Assembly: GCA_905209435.1 (NCBI GenBank)
Contig: CAJLTE010000133.1
Span: 1-6,943, forward strand
Reading direction: 5' to 3'
From: an uncultured Blautia sp.
GTDB lineage: Bacteria > Bacillota_A > Clostridia > Lachnospirales > Lachnospiraceae
Length of the DNA stretch: 6,943 bases
The notes under the pieces are model-generated. The model was not told the DNA's origin. It worked only from the letters and a program-made list of their open reading frames with translations, and did not search any database. The position numbers and the translations under genes are program-made. Below, piece after piece: positions 1-5,604 of this stretch. The stretch's first letter is position 1. Every line of letters begins with the position of its first letter.

Positions 1-548
1 TGAATCCCATCTGTAGTAATTTCTGAATATCCATAACGACGCGCCTTTTCATTCAATTCCTTATGCAATGTAAGATAAGGGATTTGAAACTGTTCTGATA
101 GCTGGTGGATCATTTGTGATATTTTCTGGCGAAAAGGAAGCCAGGTTCTATAACAGGCAGGCCAGGGAAAAAGAAATGGCTCCATTAAAATAATGCGCGA
201 GTTCGATTTTGCTAATATTGTTATAAGATCTGCATAGCATTTGTAAAAAGAAAAAAGCATATTCCTCTGCTGAAACGGTGTTCTGTCCGTATTCATTATT
301 AATCCAATATCATTAATTCCGATTAAAATTGTTATAATATCACTTGTAAAATCAGAATCACCCTGAATTCTCTGCAGAAGTCTGTTTATAGTAAAGCCGT
401 CAGTGCCATAATTGCGTACCTGATAGTCTGAGCCGTCTCTTTTAAGACAGTCTGACAGCATTTTTACATAGCCATTGCCAAGGAAATCTCTGGAAAAGCA
501 GTGTTCACAATCGGTGATGCTGTCACCAAGACATGTTAATATTGTCAT
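1..548 (-). CDS. SGNH/GDSL-family hydrolase, 3' end cut by window edge
   Basis: The minus strand is open from an ATG at 548 to the window edge, giving 182 complete residues plus two bases of the next codon. SGNH hydrolase blocks are in the right order: GDSIT at residues 8-12 (nucleophile Ser10), N-Y-G at 46-48 (block II, oxyanion Gly48), GIND at 77-80 (block III, Asn79), and D-G-I at 180-182 followed by CA-, which would complete the catalytic D-x-x-H if the next base is C or T. The family hydrolyses ester or thioester bonds of lipids or acetylated glycans; the substrate cannot be told from sequence. There is no signal peptide, so a cytoplasmic enzyme is likely. Family members of this type are usually a little over 200 residues, so only a short C-terminal tail is missing. 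The start is supported by GGAGGT six bases upstream. It diverges from the pilus operon and has its own promoter, so a shared function is not implied. Confidence 0.9.
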   Translation of the reverse strand, partial: MTILTCLGDSITDCEHCFSRDFLGNGYVKMLSDCLKRDGSDYQVRNYGTDGFTINRLLQRIQGDSDFTSDIITILIGINDIGLIMNTDRTPFQQRNMLFSFYKCYADLITILAKSNSRIILMEPFLFPWPACYRTWLPFRQKISQMIHQLSEQFQIPYLTLHKELNEKARRYGYSEITTDGI

Positions 549-554
549 AATTTT

Positions 555-560
555 ACCTCC
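555..560 (-). promoter_or_regulatory. Ribosome binding site of the SGNH hydrolase
   Basis: GGAGGT on the minus strand, six bases before the ATG at 548. It is a near-perfect Shine-Dalgarno sequence and fixes the start of the leftward gene. Confidence 0.85.
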
Positions 561-589
561 GTTAATATTATACTGCAAGAACAAAAAGG

Positions 590-618
590 TTTATAGTTTT
601 TTTAGAAAAATTTGTAAA
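590..618 (-). promoter_or_regulatory. Predicted sigma-A-type promoter for the SGNH hydrolase
   Basis: On the minus strand, TTTACA (613-618) and TATAAA (590-595) are separated by exactly 17 bases, each one mismatch from the consensus hexamers. This predicts a leader of about 35 nt before the ATG at 548. A second TATAAT lies nearer the gene on the same strand (569-574) but has no good -35 box at the right distance. Prediction only; the AT-richness of the region makes chance matches possible. Confidence 0.6.
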
Positions 619-626
619 AAAAAGAC

Positions 627-655
627 TGGACAAATGGAGATAGAGAACCTATAAT
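627..655 (+). promoter_or_regulatory. Predicted sigma-A-type promoter of the Tad pilus operon
   Basis: TGGACA (627-632) and a perfect TATAAT (650-655) are separated by 17 bases, a very good match to the housekeeping promoter consensus. It points toward the prepilin peptidase gene and is the only strong candidate seen upstream of the operon. Transcription would begin near 662, leaving a leader of about 160 nt. Its -35 box is 8 bp from the -35 box of the divergent promoter, so one bound regulator or polymerase could affect both directions. Confidence 0.65.
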
Positions 656-661
656 AAGACT

Positions 662-822
662 CACCAGAAGTCATCTGGTATCGAAGGTCATCTTTTCAGA
701 TCGACTATTCCCTATTCTACGAAAGATAAAATACAGAAAGCCTTTCTCAAACAGGCTCTAAAATACTTCAAGATAGCCTCCTGTTATTAGTAAACCTATG
801 TAAAAGAAGGGATGGTACGTCT
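662..822 (+). promoter_or_regulatory. Long structured 5' leader of the pilus operon, class unrecognised
   Basis: The stretch between the predicted transcription start and the first ATG has no convincing open reading frame but several small inverted repeats. ACCAGA (663-668) pairs with TCTGGT (674-679). GTCATCT (687-693) pairs with AGAT-C-GAC (698-705) with one bulge. AGGCT (753-757) can pair either with AGCCT at 739-743 or with AGCCT at 775-779, so those two hairpins exclude each other. GTCATCT also occurs at 670-676, followed by ATCGA in both copies, giving an imperfect tandem repeat and a further alternative pairing. There is no U-run after any hairpin, so no classical intrinsic terminator is seen. 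It does not match a riboswitch consensus that I can recall, including the cyclic-di-GMP classes. Regulation by this leader is inference. Confidence 0.4.
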
Positions 823-1332
823 ATGCTTTTTTACAGAATATTTCCTGCTATAGCGGCAGGCTGCGCCGCTCTGATGGATATTCAGAGAGCGAAGGTAGAC
901 AATGGCTGGCTGCTTTTTTGTGTATTGGTCAGTTTGTTTACGCGAATATGGAAAATAGATGTTAGCAGTCTCGGATCTTGGATATGCGGTCTGCTGGTAC
1001 CGATACTGATTCTGGGGATTTTATTCATATTCAGAATGCTGGGAGCCGGAGACATCAAGCTCTTGAGTGTTATTGGAAGCATGATCGGACCGACGAAAAT
1101 TCTCAATTGCATTTCCTATTCCTTTCTGATTGGAGCTGTCATATCAGCTGCTCTTATGATTTCAAGCGGCATTGTCTGCCAGCGAATTCTTTACTTATTA
1201 CATTACATCAGTGTTTATTTCAAAACAGGAAAAAGAGAACCCTATTACAAAAGCGGTATGCCGTTGGAAAACTTTCATTTCACAGTTCCTATATTTTTAA
1301 GTGCATTGCTTTATGCGGGAGGTGTCTATTGA
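823..1332 (+). CDS. tadV: A24-family prepilin peptidase (TadV/CpaA type)
   Basis: A 169-residue, very hydrophobic protein with about six possible membrane segments (roughly 4-18, 29-40, 52-70, 78-90, 94-116 and 152-168). Both catalytic aspartates of the type IV prepilin peptidase family are present: Asp19 in M-D-I-Q-R, and Asp77 in G-A-G-D (74-77) followed by IKLL, the family's GxGD motif. The family normally has a P-N pair a few residues after the first Asp; here it reads V-D-N (25-27). The length matches the short TadV/CpaA form, which lacks the N-methylating domain of PilD. It would cleave the leader of the Flp-like pilin encoded at 5381 at the cytoplasmic membrane face. The ATG at 823 has a modest purine-rich ribosome site (AAGGG at 807-811). 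First gene of the operon; its stop overlaps the next gene's start by four bases. Confidence 0.88.
   Translation: MLFYRIFPAIAAGCAALMDIQRAKVDNGWLLFCVLVSLFTRIWKIDVSSLGSWICGLLVPILILGILFIFRMLGAGDIKLLSVIGSMIGPTKILNCISYSFLIGAVISAALMISSGIVCQRILYLLHYISVYFKTGKREPYYKSGMPLENFHFTVPIFLSALLYAGGVY
1318..1323 (+). promoter_or_regulatory. Ribosome binding site that fixes a TTG start
   Basis: A perfect GGAGGT inside the end of the peptidase gene, five bases before TTG at 1329. The reading frame stays open far upstream to an ATG at 978, but that would overlap almost the whole 3' two thirds of the peptidase gene. The strong site here shows that translation begins at the TTG. Confidence 0.85.
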
Positions 1333-2342
1333 AGAAGAATATTTTTGCTGTCTGTGATCTTGAGGTGGATTATGCCTTGAATTTTATGGATTATCTTAAT
1401 CATAAGAAAAATATCCCATTTGAGATTCAGGCATTTACCAACGTAGAGAGTCTGATCGCCTATGGGAAAATGAATCACATAGAGTTGCTGCTGATTTCCC
1501 AGAAGGCTATGTGCCGTCAGGTGCAGGAATTGGAAATTGGTAAAATTGTTATACTTTCGGAAGGCGTGCACCCACCGGATCTGGACCGTTATCCAAGTGT
1601 GTATAAATATCAGGCCTCTTCAGATGTTGTGCGAGAAGTGATGGCGTGTTACGGAGCCGAGAAAGCAGTAGCTCCGGCTGTTTTTCCTGTACTGAAAAAG
1701 ACCACGGAAATTTATGCAGTATATTCTCCTTTGGGGCGCTGCCTGAAAACATCGTTTGCACTTACATTAGGACAGATTCTGGCAAAAGAAAGAGCTGTTC
1801 TTTATCTGAATCTGGAGGAATACTCCGGCTTTGAAGAAATGTTGGGAAAAGGGTTCGCACAGAATTTAAGTGATCTTCTTTATTTTGTACGGCAGGAAAA
1901 TGGAAATCTGATTTATAAGATGAACAGTATGGTACAGACAATAAACAATCTGGATTTCATTCCGCCTGTACGTACGCCAGAGGACATACGAGGAACTGCA
2001 TGGGAAGACTGGGAAAAACTGATACAGGAGATTGTACTTCACAGTAATTACGAATTTGTGATTCTGGATATTGGAGGGGCTGTAGATGGGACTTTTCAAG
2101 TTCTGGATATGTGCCGGAGAATTTATATGCCAGTGCTGTCTGATCCGGTATCCATATCCAAGATTGCCCAATTCGAAAACCTGATAAGAATCTGGGATTA
2201 TCCGCAGATTCTTACCAGAACTGTAAAGGTACGCCCGCCTTTTCATGGAGGAAACGTGGCACCGGAGAATTATATTGAAGGGCTGCTGTGGAGTGAACTT
2301 GGAGATTATGTCAGGGAAATTCTGAGAAAGGAAAAGGAATGA
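1329..2342 (+). CDS. CpaE/TadZ-like protein with pseudo-receiver and degenerate MinD-like ATPase domain
   Basis: From the TTG start the product is 337 residues. Residues 1-110 have the alternating strand/helix pattern of a response-regulator receiver, but the strand that should end in the phosphorylated Asp reads I-E-L-L-L-I-S, with Ser57 in that place, so it is probably a pseudo-receiver. Residues 127-335 resemble the MinD/ParA ATPase fold of CpaE. The P-loop reads Y-S-P-L-G-R-C-L-K-T-S (132-142): it keeps Lys140 and Thr141, but the deviant-Walker signature Lys is Leu135 and the Gly before Lys140 is Leu139. A Walker B-like strand ends at Asp247 (FVILDIGG). CpaE/TadZ proteins localise the pilus machine at the membrane or pole; here nucleotide binding is doubtful. 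It overlaps both neighbours by 4 bp, as expected for translational coupling. The general family is fairly certain; the regulatory role is inferred. Confidence 0.8.
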   Translation: MKKNIFAVCDLEVDYALNFMDYLNHKKNIPFEIQAFTNVESLIAYGKMNHIELLLISQKAMCRQVQELEIGKIVILSEGVHPPDLDRYPSVYKYQASSDVVREVMACYGAEKAVAPAVFPVLKKTTEIYAVYSPLGRCLKTSFALTLGQILAKERAVLYLNLEEYSGFEEMLGKGFAQNLSDLLYFVRQENGNLIYKMNSMVQTINNLDFIPPVRTPEDIRGTAWEDWEKLIQEIVLHSNYEFVILDIGGAVDGTFQVLDMCRRIYMPVLSDPVSISKIAQFENLIRIWDYPQILTRTVKVRPPFHGGNVAPENYIEGLLWSELGDYVREILRKEKE

Positions 2343-3532
2343 GTCAGGAAATCTTTCGCAAACTGAGACAAATGCTCATGGAGAAGCTGGATGTTTACCG
2401 GGAACTTACAGACCAGGAAATTCTGGAAACGATTGATGAGCTGATCGTAAACACTCTGCGGGAATCAGGAGTGAGCCTGAAAGAAAAAGTGCAGCTTCGC
2501 CAGGAACTGTTTTATTCCGTCAGGAAGCTTGATGTATTACAGGAATTGATCGAAGATGAAACTGTAACTGAGATTATGGTGAATGGTCCGGATTCTATTT
2601 TTGTAGAACGAAAAGGAAAACTGACAAGGTGGCCGAAGTCTTTTACAGATCAGGAAAAGCTGGAGGATGTGATACAACAGATAGTGGGAAAATGCAATCG
2701 CATTGTGAATGAATCATCTCCTATAGTAGATGCCAGACTAGAAAATGGCGCCAGAGTCAATGTGGTTGTGGCTCCGGTAGCATTAAATGGTCCAATTCTG
2801 ACAATAAGACGTTTTCCGGATACTCCAATTACAATGGAAAAGCTGATTGAACTGGGAAGTATAACTCCAGAGTGCGCGTCCTTTTTGGAAAAACTGGTAA
2901 AGGCCCGGTATTCAATTGTAATTGGCGGAGGAACGGGAAGTGGGAAGACCACATTCCTGGGGGCTTTGTTAGAGTACATACCAAAAGATGAACGGATTAT
3001 CACTATTGAGGACAATGCAGAACTGAAGCTTCAAGGGATTGCAAATCTGGTGCGCCTTGAAGCCCGGGCAGCGACCATAAACGGAGCACCGGGAGTAAGT
3101 ATAAGAGATCTTATTAAGTCTGCACTTCGTATGAGACCGGATCGAATAATCGTAGGAGAAGTACGGGGTGGGGAAGCTATGGATATGCTTCAGGCACTGA
3201 ACACCGGGCATGAAGGCAGTCTTGGAACAGCTCATGCAAACAGTTGCCGTGATATGCTGGCCAGACTGGAAATAATGACATTGATGGCGGAACTGGATCT
3301 GCCGCTTCAGGCGGTAAGAAGGCAGATCGCCTCTGGCGTAGATATTCTGGTGCATCTGGGACGTATGCGCGATAAATCAAGAAAACTTCTGGAAGTTTCA
3401 GAAGTATGTGCGTATGCGGATGGTGAAATCAGGATACAACCATTGTATCAATGGCAGGATGGGTGTGGTCTGGTGCCTGTGGAGCCTCTCCTGCACAGAG
3501 AAAAACTGGAACGGGCGGGGGTGAAATTATGA
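2339..3532 (+). CDS. tadA: TadA/CpaF-type secretion ATPase of the pilus machine
   Basis: A 397-residue member of the type II/IV secretion (VirB11-like) ATPase family. The N-terminal domain (about 1-155) is followed by the RecA-like core: Walker A GGGTGSGKTT at 196-205 (Lys203), the aspartate box ITIEDNAEL at 221-229, Walker B region DRIIVGEVRGGEA at 268-280 (Glu274), and the histidine box HEGSLGTAHANS at 291-302. The arginine-rich linker (TIRRFP, 155-160) is also typical. All catalytic residues are intact. The enzyme forms a cytoplasmic hexamer that powers pilus extension and possibly retraction through the TadB/TadC platform. No FHA or other extra domain is fused. The ATG overlaps the previous stop (ATGA), with AGAAAGGA six bases upstream, and its own stop overlaps the next start in the same way. 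This is the most secure assignment in the window. Confidence 0.97.
   Translation: MSQEIFRKLRQMLMEKLDVYRELTDQEILETIDELIVNTLRESGVSLKEKVQLRQELFYSVRKLDVLQELIEDETVTEIMVNGPDSIFVERKGKLTRWPKSFTDQEKLEDVIQQIVGKCNRIVNESSPIVDARLENGARVNVVVAPVALNGPILTIRRFPDTPITMEKLIELGSITPECASFLEKLVKARYSIVIGGGTGSGKTTFLGALLEYIPKDERIITIEDNAELKLQGIANLVRLEARAATINGAPGVSIRDLIKSALRMRPDRIIVGEVRGGEAMDMLQALNTGHEGSLGTAHANSCRDMLARLEIMTLMAELDLPLQAVRRQIASGVDILVHLGRMRDKSRKLLEVSEVCAYADGEIRIQPLYQWQDGCGLVPVEPLLHREKLERAGVKL
3517..3524 (+). promoter_or_regulatory. Ribosome binding site that fixes the tadB start
   Basis: GGGGGTGA four bases before ATG at 3529. The frame is open back to 3451, but the upstream part overlaps the conserved C-terminal end of tadA and lacks a ribosome site, so the ATG at 3529 is preferred. 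Confidence 0.75.
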
Positions 3533-4281
3533 TCAGGCAGAAAGTTGATTATGGAAAATACAGATATTCTCAGAAAGAAATTTTAAAATATATAGGAGAA
3601 AGTGCAGCATTGTGTGGTGCTGTAGATTATTTGTTCTATCAAACACCTTGGGTAATGTTACTTGTGGTTCCGGTTTCTGTGTTCTTTCTGAAGTGGAAGA
3701 AGAAACAGATGATCAGAGAAAGAAAACGGCGCCTTAATTATCAGTTTCGGGATGCATTGAATTCTATGAGTGTGGCGGTACAGGCTGGATATTCTGTGGA
3801 AAATGCAGTTTCTGCCTGTGTGCGTGATCTAGAGCAGCTATATCCGAAGAATGAAGATATTGTAGCTGAATTTCGTTATATAGAGACACAACAGAGAGTG
3901 AGTGTGCCGGTAGAGGAATTATTTCTGGATCTTGGGCAGCGTTGTAAGGTTGAGGATATTGAAAATTTTGCTTCAGTTTTGTATACAGCAAAAAGAAGCG
4001 GTGGTGATCTTGGAAATGTAATTCAGAAAGTGGCTCGAATGCTGGGCGATAAGATTGATGTAAAAAAAGAAATTGAAGCGACTCTGGCTGCGAAGAAGTC
4101 GGAACAGATGATCATGAGTCTTATGCCGGCAGGAATTATTCTTTATCTGCAGCTGGCATCACCGGGGTTTCTGGATATTCTCTACGGAAATCCATTTGGA
4201 ATCTGTACAATGACAGTCTGCCTTGCAGTATATGGAGCTGCTTACTGGATGGGGAAAAGAATTGTGGAAATCGAGGTGTAG
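3529..4281 (+). CDS. tadB: TadB-like type II secretion F-family membrane protein
   Basis: A 250-residue protein. One or two N-terminal hydrophobic segments (clearest at 41-55, then the basic KWKKKQ stop) lead to a cytoplasmic helical T2SF/GspF-like domain at about 70-195. This contains the family-like FRDALNSMSVAVQAGYSVENA region (73-93) and a second helical half with AKRSGGDLGNVIQKVA (154-169). Two C-terminal membrane segments lie near 196-216 and 222-241. This order matches TadB, which with TadC forms the inner-membrane platform that couples the TadA ATPase to pilin assembly. Translation begins at the ATGA overlap with tadA. Its position straight after tadA and before a second T2SF protein supports the B/C assignment; the distinction between TadB and TadC rests on order as much as on sequence. 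Confidence 0.88.
   Translation: MIRQKVDYGKYRYSQKEILKYIGESAALCGAVDYLFYQTPWVMLLVVPVSVFFLKWKKKQMIRERKRRLNYQFRDALNSMSVAVQAGYSVENAVSACVRDLEQLYPKNEDIVAEFRYIETQQRVSVPVEELFLDLGQRCKVEDIENFASVLYTAKRSGGDLGNVIQKVARMLGDKIDVKKEIEATLAAKKSEQMIMSLMPAGIILYLQLASPGFLDILYGNPFGICTMTVCLAVYGAAYWMGKRIVEIEV
4273..4278 (+). promoter_or_regulatory. Ribosome binding site deciding between TTG and ATG starts of tadC
   Basis: GAGGTG lies within the last codons of tadB. It is six bases from ATG at 4285 but only three from the in-frame TTG at 4282, so the ATG is the better start. The choice changes the protein by one residue. Confidence 0.65.
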
Positions 4282-4284
4282 TTG

Positions 4285-5301
4285 ATGTGGCTCCATATTG
4301 TCATTTTTGTTATATTATTGCTTTTGACCGTATGCAGTACTTTAGGTTGGATCCATGTAGAAAACATTGGTACGGCAAAAGGCAGAAAGATGTTTCTTGT
4401 GGTTGCTCTGGCAGGAAATATAACAGGAGGACTGCTGACTTGGACAAAAGGTGGCGGACAGGTATTTGAAGACGGTTATGAGTTGAAAAAGGAGGAAAAT
4501 GCTTATGAAGAAAAATTTATGGTATCCGTGGAAGGAGAAGAAACAGGCAGTGTCTATGTACAGATCCCGGAAAAAGAACTGGAAAAGGAAGATACCGGGC
4601 AGCCGGAAGTGTTGACGAAAGAGGAAGACGAAGAACAGAAGCTTTTGGAATTTGTAGCAAATTATAACAGCGAACTGGAAGACTCTGAGTATTATTATCT
4701 TCCATCTGACTGGGAAGGAAGAAAACTGGAGTGGAAAATACCTTATGATACTACCGGAAACATGTTGGCAGCAATTTTCCTTGCAGCAGCATTTGTCATG
4801 ATTGTTATAATTGCGCGAGAAGAGCAGAAAGCCAGAACGAAAAGATATGAAGAACTGATGATGGACTATCCAGGACTGATCATGAAGTTCACCTTGTTGG
4901 TGCAGGCTGGAATGACTGTTCGAAATACGTTTAGGAAGATGGCTTCGGATTATAAAAACAAAAATGAAAAACGTATTGCATATGAAGAGCTTGTTACTGC
5001 CTGCCATGAAATGGAGAGTGGAATTTCAGAAATGGAAGCCTATCGCCGCTTTGGTGAAAGGTGCGGACATGTAAAGTATAAAACATTTGCAACATTATTG
5101 ATCCAGAATCTTCAGAAAGGCAGCCGCCATATGGGAGAAATGCTGGAAAAAGAATCTGTGGAAGCCTGGGATGACAGGAAAAGAAAAGCAAAAGTTCAAG
5201 GAGAAGCGGCAACTACCAAATTGTTATTTCCAATGATACTGATGCTGGGCGTTGTAATGGCTATTGTTATGCTGCCGGCCTGTCTGTCCTTTTATGGATA
5301 A
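4285..5301 (+). CDS. tadC: TadC-like T2SF membrane protein with acidic extracytoplasmic loop
   Basis: A 338-residue protein. Predicted membrane segments are at 3-20, 37-53, 157-177 and 313-332. The T2SF domain lies between the last two (about 185-310), with Y-P-G-L at 195-198, the T-L-L-V-Q-A-G-M-T-V stretch (203-212), a second-half helix Y-K-T-F-A-T-L-L-I-Q-N-L-Q-K-G-S (265-280) and the following E-K-E. This matches TadC, partner of TadB in the pilus platform. The unusual part is residues 54-156, about 100 residues between segments 2 and 3 with about 30 Asp/Glu against about 11 Lys/Arg and a Y-Y-Y cluster (137-139). With the T2SF domain inside and basic K-G-R-K at 32-35 inside, this loop is predicted to face out. 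I have an impression that related clostridial TadC proteins carry a similar loop, but could not check. No overlap with tadB, only 3 bp separation. Confidence 0.83.
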   Translation: MWLHIVIFVILLLLTVCSTLGWIHVENIGTAKGRKMFLVVALAGNITGGLLTWTKGGGQVFEDGYELKKEENAYEEKFMVSVEGEETGSVYVQIPEKELEKEDTGQPEVLTKEEDEEQKLLEFVANYNSELEDSEYYYLPSDWEGRKLEWKIPYDTTGNMLAAIFLAAAFVMIVIIAREEQKARTKRYEELMMDYPGLIMKFTLLVQAGMTVRNTFRKMASDYKNKNEKRIAYEELVTACHEMESGISEMEAYRRFGERCGHVKYKTFATLLIQNLQKGSRHMGEMLEKESVEAWDDRKRKAKVQGEAATTKLLFPMILMLGVVMAIVMLPACLSFYG

Positions 5302-5310
5302 ATCCAATCC

Positions 5311-5315
5311 GGAGG
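5311..5315 (+). other. Orphan Shine-Dalgarno sequence without a start codon
   Basis: GGAGG stands ten bases after the tadC stop, but no ATG, GTG or TTG follows at usual spacing. The codons from 5325 read ATA-TTT-AAA-AAG-AAA and continue to TGA at 5364-5366, which looks like a 13-codon reading frame whose first codon is ATA instead of ATG; an ATT at 5319 is in the same frame. It may be a decayed tiny gene, a site for ribosome standby, or chance. The 79-bp gap between tadC and the pilin gene shows nothing else recognisable. Confidence 0.3.
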
Positions 5316-5366
5316 ACGATTTTCATATTTAAAAAGAAAAGTGCCAAAGGAAATTTTTCAGGCTGA

Positions 5367-5375
5367 GGGAGGTGA
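5367..5375 (+). promoter_or_regulatory. Strong ribosome binding site of the pilin gene
   Basis: GGGAGGTGA is five bases before ATG at 5381, among the longest matches to the 16S rRNA tail in this window. It contains an in-frame GTG at 5372, which is rejected as a start because it lies inside the site itself. The strength suits a highly expressed structural subunit. Confidence 0.8.
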
Positions 5376-5380
5376 GAAAT

Positions 5381-5560
5381 ATGAGCGAACTGCGCAGACT
5401 GATGAGAGAATTTTTGTGGGAAGAAGATGCTGTAGGCGTTGTGGAAATTATTCTGATCCTTGTAGTTCTTATTGCACTGGTCATGATTTTTAAAGACCAG
5501 TTGACCAGTCTTGTGAAGAATATTCTGTCAAAGATCACAAAGCAAAGTAATTCTATTTAA
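5381..5560 (+). CDS. Flp1-like type IVb pilin (major pilus subunit candidate)
   Basis: A 59-residue protein with the architecture of clostridial Flp1-like pilins: a short charged leader (1-17, ending W-E-E-D-A), then a hydrophobic helix (about 20-40, VVEIILILVVLIALVMIF), then a short amphipathic tail with Lys and Ser. Placing Glu22 at the conserved +5 position puts the cleavage site after Ala17 (A|VGVVE). Type IV prepilins nearly always have Gly at -1, so Ala is unusual, though some peptidases tolerate it. The alternative after Gly19 would put the Glu at +3. After processing about 42 residues remain, typical of a Flp fibre subunit. The A24 peptidase at 823 is the expected processing enzyme. 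It has its own strong ribosome site and is set apart from tadC by 79 bp. No terminator or new promoter is obvious on either side. Confidence 0.85.
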   Translation: MSELRRLMREFLWEEDAVGVVEIILILVVLIALVMIFKDQLTSLVKNILSKITKQSNSI

Positions 5561-5590
5561 ATGATTTCCAACTAACAAAATGATTTGAAA

Positions 5591-5600
5591 AGGAGAGGTG
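5591..5600 (+). promoter_or_regulatory. Ribosome binding site of the DUF5702-like gene
   Basis: AGGAGAGGTG, four bases before ATG at 5605. It contains two overlapping Shine-Dalgarno matches (AGGAG and GAGGTG), either of which is at a workable distance. Confidence 0.75.
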
Positions 5601-5604
5601 CGCC

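Noticed and set aside
739..783. Intrinsic terminator in the leader
   Set aside because: The AGCCT/AGGCT hairpins are short and not followed by a run of U.
799..804. Start-stop minimal frame (ATG-TAA) before the peptidase gene
   Set aside because: No ribosome site precedes it, and such a hexamer is common by chance in AT-rich DNA.
662..822. Cyclic-di-GMP or other known riboswitch in the operon leader
   Set aside because: I looked for the conserved core sequences of the cyclic-di-GMP-I and -II classes as I remember them and did not find them; only small generic hairpins are present.
978..1328. Upstream extension of the CpaE-like reading frame to an ATG at 978
   Set aside because: It would overlap most of the prepilin peptidase gene, the extension has no domain-like sequence, and a perfect GGAGGT sits five bases before the TTG at 1329.
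1866..2246. Minus-strand open frame opposite the CpaE-like gene
   Set aside because: Shadow of the plus-strand gene, with no ribosome site or recognisable motif.
3451..3528. Upstream extension of the tadB reading frame
   Set aside because: It lies over the end of tadA, has low-complexity Gly/Ala/Thr sequence and no ribosome site, unlike the ATG at 3529.
4342..5007. Long open frame on the minus strand opposite tadC (221 codons)
   Set aside because: Its translation is rich in Phe, Ser, His and Cys without domain-like order, as expected for the complement of a Glu/Lys-rich gene; the plus strand is clearly tadC.
5559..5586. Direct repeat AAATGATTT, two copies 19 bp apart between pilin and DUF5702 genes
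   Set aside because: Nine AT-rich bases in a short spacer; likely chance, without dyad symmetry or promoter context.
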